64,000 nucleotides of DNA, taken from assembly GCA_000697665.1 (NCBI GenBank), contig KL197759.1, positions 139,615-203,614 on the forward strand, read 5' to 3'. Shown here piece after piece: positions 1-10,861 of this stretch (positions within the stretch are counted from its first letter, which is position 1; each line of letters begins with the position of its first letter). The stretch comes from Jaapia argillacea MUCL 33604 (lineage: Eukaryota; Basidiomycota; Agaricomycetes; Jaapiales; Jaapiaceae). Below the pieces are notes generated by a model. The model did not search any database. It was not told the origin of the DNA and was given only the letters and a program-made list of their open reading frames with translations. Position numbers and translations under genes: made by a program.

Positions 1-182
1 CCATCGGGTGGCAATGTCTCTTGGCGATCCTCATGTTCAAATCTACCCTTTCGTCCTTTGGCCTCCCTTTCTGCTTTGCTCGCTTCCCCTGTGGTACTCT
101 TTGAAATCGCCACAGGGTAACCGTTCCCCGGGGGCTGTGTTTTGATCGATAAGCAGCGGACGACGGATGTTCTCGTTCTTGG

Positions 183-190
183 TATAAAAA
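183..190 (+). promoter_or_regulatory. TATA box of the Pro-rich ORF
   Basis: TATAAAAA lies 106-113 nt upstream of the ATG at 296, a spacing seen at several other genes in this window. It supports the reality of an otherwise unrecognised small gene. Confidence 0.45.
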
Positions 191-295
191 CCGTATGTAC
201 ACCCTGCACTGTCCATCATCACACACCCGCCCACCACCACTCGACCATTCGTTAACTCCCGCAGCTGGTAGAAACCACATCTCGTTATTGCAGCC

Positions 296-625
296 ATGGG
301 CTACATAAACTACCAATCCGGCCGTCCAGCCCCATATCTCCAACCACAACCACAGCAGCCTTATAGTTACCCCGAAGGCTATTCACTACTCTACCAAACA
401 CCCCTTCCGAATGAGCCCTCTGAGGCTCAGCCGCCATCAGCTCCTCCGCCCCAACCCGTCGAGAATGCGAGACCCAGAAGCTGCTCGTCTCCTCGCCCAC
501 CCAGACGCGATAGACCGAAACGCTCCCCCAGGGACAATCAAGGTTGTCAAAGGCCTGGGTGCAGCTTCGTCGGCCAGCATACACATGCTGACCAGAGCAA
601 CCTGTCTCGATTTTACAACAACTGA
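296..625 (+). CDS. small proline-rich protein, unknown
   Basis: A 109-aa uninterrupted reading frame that I do not recognise. The N-terminal half is rich in Pro, Gln and Tyr (PQPQQPYSYPEGY), followed by PPSAPPPQP and a basic stretch (PRPPRRDRPKRSPRD). Two cysteines and HTH lie near the end (CQRPGCSFVGQHTH), which could be the start of a metal site but is too little to call. The ATG sits in a good context (gccATGGgc) and a TATA box lies about 110 nt upstream. No signal peptide or membrane segment is visible. Disordered low-complexity proteins of this size are common in agaricomycetes; a longer spliced form is possible. Confidence 0.45.
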   Translation: MGYINYQSGRPAPYLQPQPQQPYSYPEGYSLLYQTPLPNEPSEAQPPSAPPPQPVENARPRSCSSPRPPRRDRPKRSPRDNQGCQRPGCSFVGQHTHADQSNLSRFYNN

Positions 626-1006
626 GATCTTATCCACGCTTTTTGGGTGGCAGTATTGGGAGCTCGTTGAGAACTTGGAAGCATCGTCTTCAAGTGGGTG
701 TGGCTATTATTTGTGAATACTGTCCCAGTTGTACCGAGTGGCGCGTCCTGTTTGTTTGTGGAAACCTTGTACTTACTTGGTATCGTTGTACTTCGGAAAT
801 CACGATCATATAACAATCACGTCCATGTTGGTCGCGAGTTGGAGACGATCAACCATCCGTCGCCGTTGACTTTCTTGGCCCTTTCATGCTCATGGTCAAC
901 GTCCTTCCCAGCCAAAAGATATGTCATTGCAAATCCGTTCTACGCTTCGAGGACGACTCCCCTGCACTGCTACTCCTCTCATCAACATAATCACTTCACC
1001 CAGCCA
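626..1006. other. intergenic, convergent 3' ends
   Basis: Lies between the 3' ends of the Pro-rich ORF and hydrophobin 1. I see no gene in it; the open frames here are unsupported by splice or start signals. Confidence 0.5.
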
Positions 1007-1457
1007 TTAGAGTGTCACGGGAACGCAACCGATGGAAATGAGACCGCCTGCAAGAAGAATTCGTCAATAAAGGTCGAAACGAAGAGCTGAGGTGTTTGGC
1101 AAAATCTCTACCATGGGAGTTGTCGGTGCAGCAAACAGGCGAGGCAGAGCTACAAGTGAAATAATTGGATATTTTCTCGCCTTGAAAGATTGAAGGGGCT
1201 TACCAAGACGAGCCAGAGCCAACGCCAATGACGGTGATAGGCGAGCAAGTCAATCCGACGAGGGTGGTGACGTCCTGGACAACGACGCCGATGCTCTTGA
1301 GAATACCGGCAGCGGCGGGGCTGCTAGCGGGCTCAACGGTGTCGCAGCACTGGATTGGACCAGTGGTGCATTGGCTGGCTGGGATGGGAGTAGTATCCCA
1401 AGCAGCAATGGCGACAGCAAGGATGGAGAGGGTGGCGAAGGTGGCGAGTTTGAACAT
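1007..1457 (-). CDS. class I hydrophobin (copy 1)
   Basis: Secreted amphipathic protein that self-assembles at air-water interfaces and coats hyphae and spores. Three exons on the minus strand (1204-1457, 1112-1149, 1007-1047; 254, 38 and 41 nt) give 110 aa. A signal peptide is clear (MFKLATFATLSILAVAIAA). The eight-cysteine pattern is complete after splicing: C, CC, C, then C-x5-CC-x12-C, the class I spacing. The last four cysteines are encoded in the two small exons, so the first exon alone looks truncated. Exon lengths and splice phases are identical to those of the divergent copy at 3050-3508, showing a duplication with inversion. A TATAAA element lies about 70 nt upstream. Confidence 0.93.
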
Positions 1458-1525
1458 TGTTGATTACTTTGGGGTGCACAAATGGATGTCTGAGCAATGG
1501 AGCTTTGAGACGAGAATTGAAGGCC

Positions 1526-1531
1526 TTTATA
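1526..1531 (-). promoter_or_regulatory. TATA box of hydrophobin 1
   Basis: On the minus strand TATAAA, about 70 nt before the hydrophobin ATG at 1457. Confidence 0.5.
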
Positions 1532-2975
1532 GGTTTCCGACCCGAGCAGAGAGGTACAGGTATGTCTTGATGACGGTGGATGAGTTCATTGATACTGATG
1601 CTTCACACGACGCGGCCAGGTATTGAGAACATGCCAGCACAGAAAATGATGGTAGAACTTGAACAAGGGTGCAGGGTAGAGTTGTCATGGAAGATAATAA
1701 GGCATTGCACGTCAAAAGTGGAGCTCTTGCGAAATACTTGGGCCTCTTCAACCAGCTGAACGCAACGTTTTGAGGAAGAGAAGGAGGACCATGAACTAGT
1801 TGAACAGCACTAAGAATATTGCGGAACGGAAACGAGGTATTGTTCAGCATCTTCAAGTTGTGCGTACATAGCATCGGTGGTACTATCAGAGAATGGCTTG
1901 GTCCGCTCGGTTACGAAACTACTCAGCCCTTGATGAAGAGAGCTGATCCGGAATGGTAGACAACCTGAGAGAGCGTGGAGGCAAGTTTGACGAGAGTTCG
2001 GTCACCCGCCAGGACGGAGGCCGCGAGCCAGTTCGGTCCAGATAACATATGTTTCTCGAGAAAGATGCGACTTGAAGAGGTGACTAGTAGAGGTGAGGGA
2101 GAGAGAGCGGCAATTGCCGAGGTTGAGGTTGTGACAATCCTTCGCCTGAACAAGTTGAACTGCAAGTTCAAGTTGAAGCGCATATAACGGTCGAGTTTGT
2201 AAATCGCTTTCTCCCCTTAGTCTTGAATCTAAACTCTTCTACAATCCCCACACGGAGAAAGCTTGTCAGGCATCGGATTTCAACCTCCCTGCCTGTCAGG
2301 CCATATACGTGAAGTGTCGCAATGCGTTCATGGGTTCGTCAATCCTCACGGTATGTACCTGAACTTCCAGCAACGAATGTTGTAAGTCCTTTGTTTTATT
2401 TCTCACCCAGTGGAGTAATCGGCGGCATGCTGAAGGAATGATGTCGGTCTTGTTGGGTTTCCGTTAGGTCTTACGGCAAAGTGTGGTATCCTATGGACAG
2501 ACACTGACCGGTTCCCTGCTTTGCGATTGATCTCACCGTTATCTTCATGAGGACTCATGACGTCGTTTCTTGCTCCGTCTTTGCTTTCCATCTGTCGATC
2601 GCCACGCAGCACTGGCGGATAGCTAATTTCTCGGCGGTACTGTGTTATCACATCTCACAGCGAATAGCGCCCATCCTACATCTGACTTGATGGCTTAGCT
2701 CTTAACCAATTCGGAGCTTCACTTTTGCCTTTTTCGAACAGTTCTCTACTGATTCGTGTCGTGAAATGCTCGTGCTCAGCCTTCCAGACGAACAACAGGA
2801 TGTCGTAGTTCTCCGTATGTTCACACTCAGTGGAGTAGTTCGAGGTACAAACCTCTGGCGCCCACTATATCCTGGTTCGTGACGTCGAGGGCTTCCTCAT
2901 GTCTTCGTCTCTCGGCGGAACAGATGTCAATTGGAATCAATTCGTTCCATGACCTCAAGAGTACCCCACAAAACA

Positions 2976-2983
2976 CATAAAAG
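2976..2983 (+). promoter_or_regulatory. TATA-like element of hydrophobin 2
   Basis: CATAAAAG about 70 nt upstream of the ATG at 3050, the same distance as the TATA of the divergent copy. Confidence 0.4.
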
Positions 2984-3049
2984 CCAACTCGAAACACCAG
3001 TTTCATCCACCACTCATCATCCCGAGTAGTATCCCAATCTTCTATCACA

Positions 3050-3508
3050 ATGTTCTCCAAGCTCTCCATCATTCTCCCCGCCTTCTTGGCCATCCTTGCT
3101 GTCGCCACTCCTACTCCCAACGAGCCTGCCAGCTCCTGCACCACCGGTCCTATCCAGTGCTGCAACACCGTTGAGAGTGCCAGCAGCCCTGCTGCTGCCA
3201 GTATCCTCAAGAGCATCGGCGTTGTCGTCCAGGATGTCAACGCCCTCGTTGGTTTGACTTGCTCTCCCATTGACATCGTCGGTGTTGGCTCTGGCTCTTC
3301 CTGGTATGTCACTTGATTTATAGCTGGTTGGGTGATCAGCTAACGTATCTACGCTCTGGTAGCTCCGCCTCCCCTGTTTGCTGCACTGACAACTCTCATG
3401 GTATGATTCACACCAAGTTCTATTCTCTATGGTGGGCTGGTTAACCATGTTGACTGGATTTTTCCAGGAACACTCATCTCCATCGGATGCGTCCCTGTTA
3501 CCCTCTAA
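3050..3508 (+). CDS. class I hydrophobin (copy 2)
   Basis: Exons 3050-3303, 3363-3400 and 3468-3508 (254, 38, 41 nt) encode 110 aa. The signal peptide is MFSKLSIILPAFLAILAVA. After splicing the eight cysteines run C, CC, C, C-x5-CC-x12-C, and the C-terminus ends in CVPVTL. It is close to copy 1 from the first cysteine on (shared TTGPIQCC, ASSPAAA, ILKSIGVVVQDV) but differs in the signal peptide and pro-region. Intron positions are the same as in copy 1. The two genes are divergent, so they may share regulation, although different hydrophobin paralogues are often used at different developmental stages. Confidence 0.94.
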
Positions 3509-4651
3509 GTCAGTCTTGTGGCGGCAAGGTGTTTTCGGAACGGTGGGGGTTTCATCTGGTGTGGTGCGGAGGAGTGCAATCGGGGAGCTGATGGGTACAC
3601 AATATCAAGATATGCATATGGTATAACAGATTCTGCGAGGAGGTTGTAGATTCAGTAGTCTCCGGTTCAAATTGTGGGAAGTGAAGAGTTTATTTTGTGA
3701 ACAAATTCTGCCTCCAAGACTTTCAGCTAGCAAGGGCCTGGTGTTCGCGCATTGTCACATCACGTGACCCGTCGTAACGAAGAACGGCAGGTCACTCTGT
3801 GCCACGCGAACAAGAACGATCTGAACTTGAACTTGAGCTGCATCAGACGCTTTGAAACCTCCAGCTTAGATCTGTCACTGACTCACAGCGAAACCTCTAT
3901 GGAGGATCTAGCTCCATGATCTCTCCGCCTTGACAAGTTCTTCCAGTATTAACCTCCTCATCATGATTGTTGCCACATCAGCTGCACGCTGGCGCCTTCT
4001 TCAAGATCCATTCTCAGATTTCTTCAGCCATTTATCGACCTTCCTGACTTTGGCTGCTGGGCCAAAGATCGATCTCAAGACAGCGTCCCTGTAAACTTTC
4101 GCTCAAGTCAAGCCACCACCTTCATATCGGTTTTGAAACCCTGACAAGAGCACTTTGACTCCTCAAAACCTTGTTTGTTTCAGCCCCGAGATAGAATCCG
4201 AAACAAGGCGCATTGAGCGTCGTTCGTTCTCGCTCCATTCTGATGGCCAGTATCTGTGACTTGCCCATTCTATCATCTGGCAGCGGTTCTCGAGTCAGCG
4301 CCTCTCCATTTTCGCCGAGAAGAGATCTACGCTTCGCCTTCCCTTCGTCCATAGGACTCACTACAGCGAAGCCTCCCCATTCAAGTTCTTGTGCGGTCTC
4401 TTACTGGCTATGTTTTGATGGTACTGGACTATTAACTCTTCTTCGAAACGTGTCTTACCATCCACACGGAACGAGGTGTTACTTCTCGCCACCTAGCCCA
4501 GCTTCTGGTGGTCACATGAGGGGCATAGCTCTGCATTTATATAAACTCCCCATGAACATGTTTGCTACACTACCCCCTTGTTCTTGAACCACCAATCTCG
4601 TTTCGAAAGATCCCAGCACATCACATCACCTTCAAACCTAGATCTACCCGA
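3509..4651. other. intergenic before histone gene
   Basis: 1.1 kb in which I recognise no gene. It contains a palindromic TCACGTGA (3760-3767), the core E-box bound by bHLH proteins such as Cbf1/Pho4 types, and the TATA box of the histone gene at 4538. The E-box is 0.9 kb from the histone start, so a functional link is speculative. Confidence 0.4.
4538..4545 (+). promoter_or_regulatory. TATA box of the H3 gene
   Basis: TATATAAA, 107-114 nt upstream of the histone ATG at 4652. Confidence 0.55.
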
Positions 4652-5335
4652 ATGGCAAGGACCAAGAGTACCGCACGACAAACTACCGGAGGAAAAGTTC
4701 CTCGAAACCAGGTTTGTCGTCTCCCCTTGACTCGCCGCTCGTTGTTGACTAGAGTGTGTGCCCCGCTCGCCCTAAAGCTTGCCGCAAAGCGTGCCCGTAA
4801 GACTATACAGGTCAGCCTTGTTTCACGAGAAAACCTTCCACCGGTTCCATGGAAGTACTGACCTTGACCATTGATACCCTACCCCCCCATCGGCGGCGTG
4901 AAGAGTCCCCTTCGTTTCCGCCCCGGAACCGTTGCTCTCCGCGAGATTAGGACCTACCAACGGTCCACGGACTTACTTATCCGGAGAGTACCTTTCCAAC
5001 GGCTGGTGCGCGAGATCGCGCAGGGATTCAAGGTTCATGCACCTTCCTTCCTTCAATCCCTTGCTGGAATCACACTCCTGATTACTGCACTGTTTACTCT
5101 AGGCGGATGTTCGGTTCCAATCCTCTGCCCTCGCTGCTCTGCAGGAAGCTGCAGAATCCTATCTCGTGTCGGTTTTCGAAGATACTAAGCTTGCAGCACT
5201 TCATGCAAAGCGTGTCACCATGTTGGTCCACTTCTCAGCCTCACTTTTCTCTCACCCACGCTGACCTGCTGTGTTGAAAGCCAACCTAAAGATCTTGCGT
5301 TAGCTAGACGATTAAGAGAGGGTCGGAGGTGGTAA
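4652..5335 (+). CDS. divergent histone H3 variant
   Basis: Nucleosome core histone. Exons 4652-4711, 4778-4810, 4904-5032, 5103-5221 and 5281-5335 give about 131 aa (canonical H3: 135). The fold region is well kept ([41 protein letters not shown]), with no loop 1 insertion, so this is not a CENP-A. The tail is altered. Aligned to canonical numbering, K4, K14, K23 and K27 are present, but K9 is Q, K18 is N and K56 is R. The intron 2 acceptor is odd: the first AG after the likely branch site (tactgac, 4856-4862) lies inside the conserved GGVK block, so the predicted exon starts at 4904 and drops residues 31-36 including K36. Either this is a real variant or a gene starting to decay. Codon frame is otherwise intact through five exons. 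Confidence 0.82.
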
Positions 5336-6131
5336 TAAATGGCCAAGCCTTATGCAGTTTCACCTCTTGTGACTGCCTCTGGTGTGGGCCTTGTGTTAGC
5401 CGTTATGTCGAGTTCTTTGCTGTCCCTTAGGATTGCTATGTATTCCTATAATATCTAATTTCCCTTGCTCTTTGGACTTACGACCACCCTTGCCAACTTG
5501 AACATGTTCCAGTGAGCCTTCGAAGCGGCAAGTTGAGCGTGTGAATTACCGTAGGCAGGTGGGAGGAACCCGCCCTGCGTTTTCCTCCATACCTCCAGGC
5601 ATCCATCGTACCTACTGAGAAGATGTCTGCATCCGAATCTCCTTGTAGTATCTCCTTCTCTCTGATGGATGGTGCTTGTTATCGAGTAACTTTTGTGTCC
5701 TTCCAAGTCGCGCCCGGCCTGACAACAATCGAAACCTGCCCACTTCGCTTTTTGTCACCTCTCTGATCCACCTTCCCTGTCTCGATGAATCAAAAGAACA
5801 CTCGGCCAGACACCAATAATGTTGTAAATCTATCAACTCGGTCCTATGCAACGTCGACTACCTTGTTAAATTCTTGTCGTGGGAACAACGGCTGCCCCAC
5901 CTACCTCGAGTGGCGCCTCCTCCTCCTTCAACTAAACAATACCAATCTATTCTCCAGCAACGGATTTCGCACCCCGGCATCACGATCTTAGTCTTAGAAT
6001 TCCTTTATATAAGCCATGACCGACGTGGAAGATGTCAAAGCGTACTCCCCCTGGTTTCTGCAGAGCATTGACCCTCTTGACCACAACATTCGCACCGCAC
6101 TGTGCTTTGACCTCCCTTATACCGGAATACC
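5336..6131. other. intergenic with a TATA box
   Basis: 0.8 kb without a recognisable gene. A TATATAA at 6006-6012 stands 120 nt before the ATG at 6132 but only a few nt before another ATG at 6016, which favours 6132 as the real start of the next gene. Confidence 0.5.
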
Positions 6132-9100
6132 ATGGAGGTCTCCTCAATCCAAGCACCTCACTACTCTCCTACTACACCATCCCCTCCATCATCACTTCTC
6201 GGACACACTTGCAACTCGATCATCTCATTCTTCACCCTCACCACCCTGTATACAATATCATTCATGATATCGTCCTCGGCAGCTATTCAAACCTCTCGAT
6301 ACGCATCCGCATTGCTCGTGAAATGCCAAGATTCATTCTCCGAAACCGAATACCTCGTGGCGAGACTTGTCGTCTTACCCATAGGAGTCTGGCTCAGTTG
6401 GGCGATTCTCTTCGCCACAGGCGTCGGCGTACTGAACCAAAAATTTCTGGGGAGCTCCCGTGTTTGGCCTTTGAAGTTCGCAGGGACCGAAGCTCGCCGC
6501 TCTATTGAGCAGGACTTGGATAGCTGGCGCACCTCATCGTCGATCCCCGCCCCAAAGGTTAACGTTCTCCCTGCCGCCGCGTGGCTTAATTTCATGCTAT
6601 GGATCCTGCTTCAAATCTTCCAAGGTGTCATGTCACTTCTCGGGAGCTGCTTCCCGCCACTGGAGCACCCGCCTTCCCTCTCGGTATTGCAAGAGACCCG
6701 TGCGATCAGACCCCCAGCTCCCCGCCATGGTGTCTTCATGGTCGCGTTCGCTGCTAGTAGATTCATGGGAAGACTCAGATTGTTGAAGTTCTCTCGCCGA
6801 CACCTTCTGACAGTGGATTTGGAATCTTCAAAGTCAAAACCAAGACGCATGCCTGCAGGTGTGTAACAACTTTAGACTTGTACCTGATGGTTACTGACGA
6901 CAGTCCTCCCCCATTCCACTTTCCGACTCTGTTGGGCTCGCAGATTGGATAGGACCCCTCGTATGCGTGGCGACTACCGACCCACGCTGCTATTGCACCG
7001 CATGTAGAAAGGTCTCCTCGTACGTGTTCTCTCCCTATCTTTGGATCGTCATTGGTCGACCCATGTGCTCTAGAAGAAAAGAAGGCGGGTCGCCGCCAGT
7101 TCGCCCTCCCCCAAGCCCTATCCGCCCGTCGTTCTCCGTGGTCGAACCAGTCCGTTCTCGGCGACCATCTTTCGACAATAGGGCACGAACTCCATTGCTG
7201 CCTTTTAGAGACGCTCTGGAGACATTACATGAACCTTCGACAAAAGACGCCTCACCTCATGCTGAAAACGTTGCTTCATCTTCGCCTCTGGGAAATCATG
7301 GCCTAGCAGAAGCTCTGGCTAAAATGAGAGAAGCTGTGGTGACTTCGAGAGGGAAAGGAAAGCCACCTACCTCGGATATTCTCGACGTCCCTCCCAAAAT
7401 TACCCCTGAGTCTTGTGGTCCATTACGACCCTCACTCCTGCTTCCTGGATTCTCCACACCTGCCCGTTCTGTGTCAGGGACGTCCTTGGGTAGTCTGACG
7501 TTTGGTTCCTCGCCGTCTTCGACATCTTCGACTGATCTTCCGGTGACTCCAAATGATAATGTACGCAGTTCTCACCACTTGCGTATCGCAACCGAACAAC
7601 TAACACCATATCAGGCGCCTCTGAGGCCATTTCTCAGTGTTTTCAACACCCCACTCAATATTCCAACAAAACTGCCTGTGGGATTTGTACCTCTTACTCC
7701 GTATGGCGCGAGTAACCCACTAGGTAGCCCTATCGTCCTTCTTGACAAGAGATCTCGCCAGGAGGTTAGGGATGTTCCAGAGTTTTACGAAGAGTGTCCA
7801 ATCAACGATGGGCAGAGATACCAAGACGAAGATCCGTTGCAGAAGGAATACGAATCTGATGGTGACGACCCTATGGATTCAACGACCGAGCCAGGAGTCG
7901 AGAAATTGGTTGAGGACGTTCAGAAATTGCGCGTATTCGACCTGGCAGATTATGATGCTTTCATGTCGGACGTATACATTGGCGATAGGACGCAGAAACC
8001 GCTGGCGGAAGGCACAGCAGTGATTGAGGTAGAAACGCCGCCACCTTCGCCTCGAGATCCCGTCCCAGGTATCACCGCATCGAGGTGGGCCTCCGCCACA
8101 GACCCACCTGGTACCAAATCTAAACCCTCCAAGGCCGCTCCGTCGAAGGCTATCCAGGATGTACCTCCACGAAGCGATTGTGATACTACAAAGTGTCATA
8201 CTCCTTCCACTTCGCCAGCGGAAGGGTCCGTTTCGAACGCTACTTCATCGAAGTCCATCCAACCTGGACCCGCATGGACTCAGCCAGTCTGCATTACCGC
8301 CATCTCAAAGCCGCAGGAGCGCCAGAAAGGTTCAAGCATCTCTCAAGTTAGTGCTGGGCTCGCAAAGCTAGCGGAAGATGGGTCACCAAAATCCCCAACA
8401 CCCGCAATTGACAAGAAGGGGAAGGGAAAGGAAAGAGAGGTTCCTTTGCCCTCATCGTTGACCAGGAAAGCTGCTCCTGTACCGACGGCAGCCCTCTCAG
8501 AGACGCGGAATCCACAGGGCTTTCTCCAGGTGCCCTCTCCGCCTCGTCGTGGTAAACAACGAAGTGGTAGTTCATCTCCAGTTGCAAGCACCTCCAAACT
8601 CGCACCGCAATCTTTGACGGTACCACTGAGCCCGATCCGACCTCTCACTATCCGTCCGAAATCTCCACAGGCCTCAAATTTCACGGAAGCTGACGGAGCC
8701 GTGTCCCCTCCCCCTGGGGTGACGACTTCGGACACGGGTAGAGAGACGAAAATCATCATTACAATCATTCCTCCGACTCCACCGACTCCACCATTATCTC
8801 AGCCCACCCTGAATAACAGCCCCACTCTTCTATCGCCCCTAATAATCCCTACACCTCTCTCGCCCAACGCGACGCATGTTGACGCTACGGAACCGGAAGC
8901 GTCAGGTTTACGAGTTGACTCGGTCGTGGACTTACTCAACGCTGCTGATGCTGCGACAGCCGCCTTCGAGGCTCTTCCCGAAGCCGAGCAACTGCGACAG
9001 AAACGAGTAATGCACTCTTCGATCTTGCAAGTCGCCATTGACGAGGCGCGGGAAGTGTTCAAACCTACTCCCTTATCGGAAGAGGAATTGGACATTTTTG

Positions 9101-9333
9101 CTGCGTTTCTAGAAGGAGAGCTTGAAGTGGTGCCTGACAGTCCACCTTTGGGTGATCTGGTACATGATTTAGTGGCTGCGATTGATGAAGTTGAAAGTGA
9201 ATCTCCTGGAGAGCGAGATGAAGCCTTAGATAGGGGTCGAGGAGGGCTTGCCCAGTCTAATGATGGGACGTTTTGGGAGTATGAGTTGATGGGTTTGGAA
9301 CAGTCGGTCACTGCGGTTGCGAAGGCCAGTTGA
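6132..9333 (+). CDS. membrane protein with long Ser/Pro-rich tail, unknown
   Basis: I do not recognise the family. Joining 6132-6858, 6944-7019 and 7074-9333 gives an open frame of 1020 aa. The two introns are inferred from GT-AG signals and phase only; the 54-nt second one (gtacgt...ctctag) is in frame if retained. The N-terminal 180 residues hold three hydrophobic segments (about 29-50, 76-101, 145-172), so it is likely a membrane protein. The remainder is low-complexity and Ser/Pro/Thr-rich (PPPSPIRPSF, IIPPTPPTPPLSQPT) with KGKGKER-like basic patches and an acidic C-terminal region. It may instead be two genes split near 6870-6960. The long tail looks intrinsically disordered, with many SP/TP sites. 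Confidence 0.5.
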
Positions 9334-10861
9334 GTAGGTTTCAGTTTGGGACTGAGGTGGTTGTCCTGCATACGCCGGACGCGATGCTCTGCGGTAGTAT
9401 GGCGAGGAGTGGTCTTCATGTTGATAAAGATTGGGTGCGGATAAACTGTGAGGGGTAGAAATTTAACTTGTACGATTGCGGTATTGTTCGCTGCCTACCA
9501 GTTCTAGATAGTGCATCTGGTTTCTGGATGGAATAGAATTACGTGGAGATCCTCAGACTCGAGGAGAGTCAGCCAGAGCTAAGCAAACACACAGAAGGAT
9601 CTCACCAAGGTATCTAGAGGTCACCCGCCGAGCATCAGTTTGAACTCGGAATCTGGATTATAACCTTGTTCCTCCGACCTGTAGGCAAAGCTGCCGTTCT
9701 CTTGAGAATTATCCTTCACAGCATATTTCAAGCAATGCACAGGTAGGGATAGGATTCCATTTGAGCAAGAATACTCGCAGAGGCAGTTGGCCAGACGAAG
9801 AGAAGTTTTCATCAGTTGTGACTATTTCCTGCAATCTCCGACTCCCCCTTGATTACGCCCATCATTCACACCATGATCTCACCATGATCCCAACCGCAAA
9901 GCCCGCAATAATGGTGTCCCAACTCACGAATTTTGCCCATCTCCAAATCCACATTGTCGCAACCAGAAACCAATTAGCAAAAACGGACGTTCCTTTCAAT
10001 CCGAAGTTTCCGCCATTCAAATCGCCAGAATAGCATCAAGTTTGTTCGCTCTCCGGTTTCGGTGACACTTATGCTAGAGCACATCCAGCGTTCAGATTGT
10101 CGTTTCTCCAATGGGGTGTAATTGCAGTGAATGGACGGTTGCATGATCGGGGAGAAGTTCGTATATTCACAACTTCACGCGCACTGCAGTGCCCGGGAGA
10201 TGTACCTGGAGTCGCAGTACGTTCTCGTCACTCGTACCTGTTTTCTACCGGAGTTCCGACCATCTTTCTGGATCTAGCTATACTTGTGATTCATCCCCCT
10301 GAGGGCCTCTTCTCCTTCCCACAGAGTATGATCAACCCCATAGCCATTTCCAGGGACCGGACTTGCCCAGCATCCGGTGAAGTGCCGGTTCCTCGACTCC
10401 ATCGAGTATTCCTCACTCGATGACCATACTGTTCAAGCATCTCTACTTCTTGGAACATCGAAACACGGGCCCCTTCATCTCGTGGCGCATTGCAACGCAA
10501 GCCATCAACGCCGCAGTGTCTGATATCGCATCGATCTGGCATCTCGCGTCCAATTTGCATAAGCACGTGATCGCGTTGGTGGTCTGTTGACCGCGACTTC
10601 TTGTTCTCCATTGGCCACGTTGGGTGCTTCGCCGCCCAAGGTCCGGACACGATGTCGAGCTTGATTTTATTGTCTCCTATCCTCCGGTTCGGCCTTCGCC
10701 ATCTGCATATTAAAGCTTATTCGAGTTGATTGTGGGCGACCTTGTTGTGTGGCCACCTCATCTCATCTCCAATCCCATCGCAGCCTGAACCGTCCCTCAT
10801 CCTCGTTTTAGGGGTGTTTTCGACTCAAGTCCTCGGTGCCGCATTGTAGTGTTCGCTGGAC
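9334..10861. other. intergenic, no gene recognised
   Basis: 1.5 kb. Short open frames on both strands, none with a recognisable domain or a coherent exon chain. Confidence 0.45.

Larger units (their letters stand above)
1458..3049. other. divergent promoter region of the two hydrophobins
   Basis: 1.6 kb between two head-to-head hydrophobin starts. It has no convincing gene. Apart from TATA-like elements next to each ATG I see no clear operator repeat. It is the likely shared upstream regulatory region. Confidence 0.5.

Noticed and set aside
4652-5335. Centromeric H3 (CENP-A)
   Set aside because: The N-terminus is H3-like (ARTK) and there is no loop 1 insertion or CENP-A-type divergence in the fold.
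6016-6267. ATG at 6016 as gene start
   Set aside because: It lies 4 nt after the TATA box, too close to be in the mRNA, and its frame has no relation to the downstream protein.
8343-9419. Minus-strand open frames of 141 and 206 aa
   Set aside because: Antisense to the long Ser/Pro-rich coding region; low complexity and no domain.
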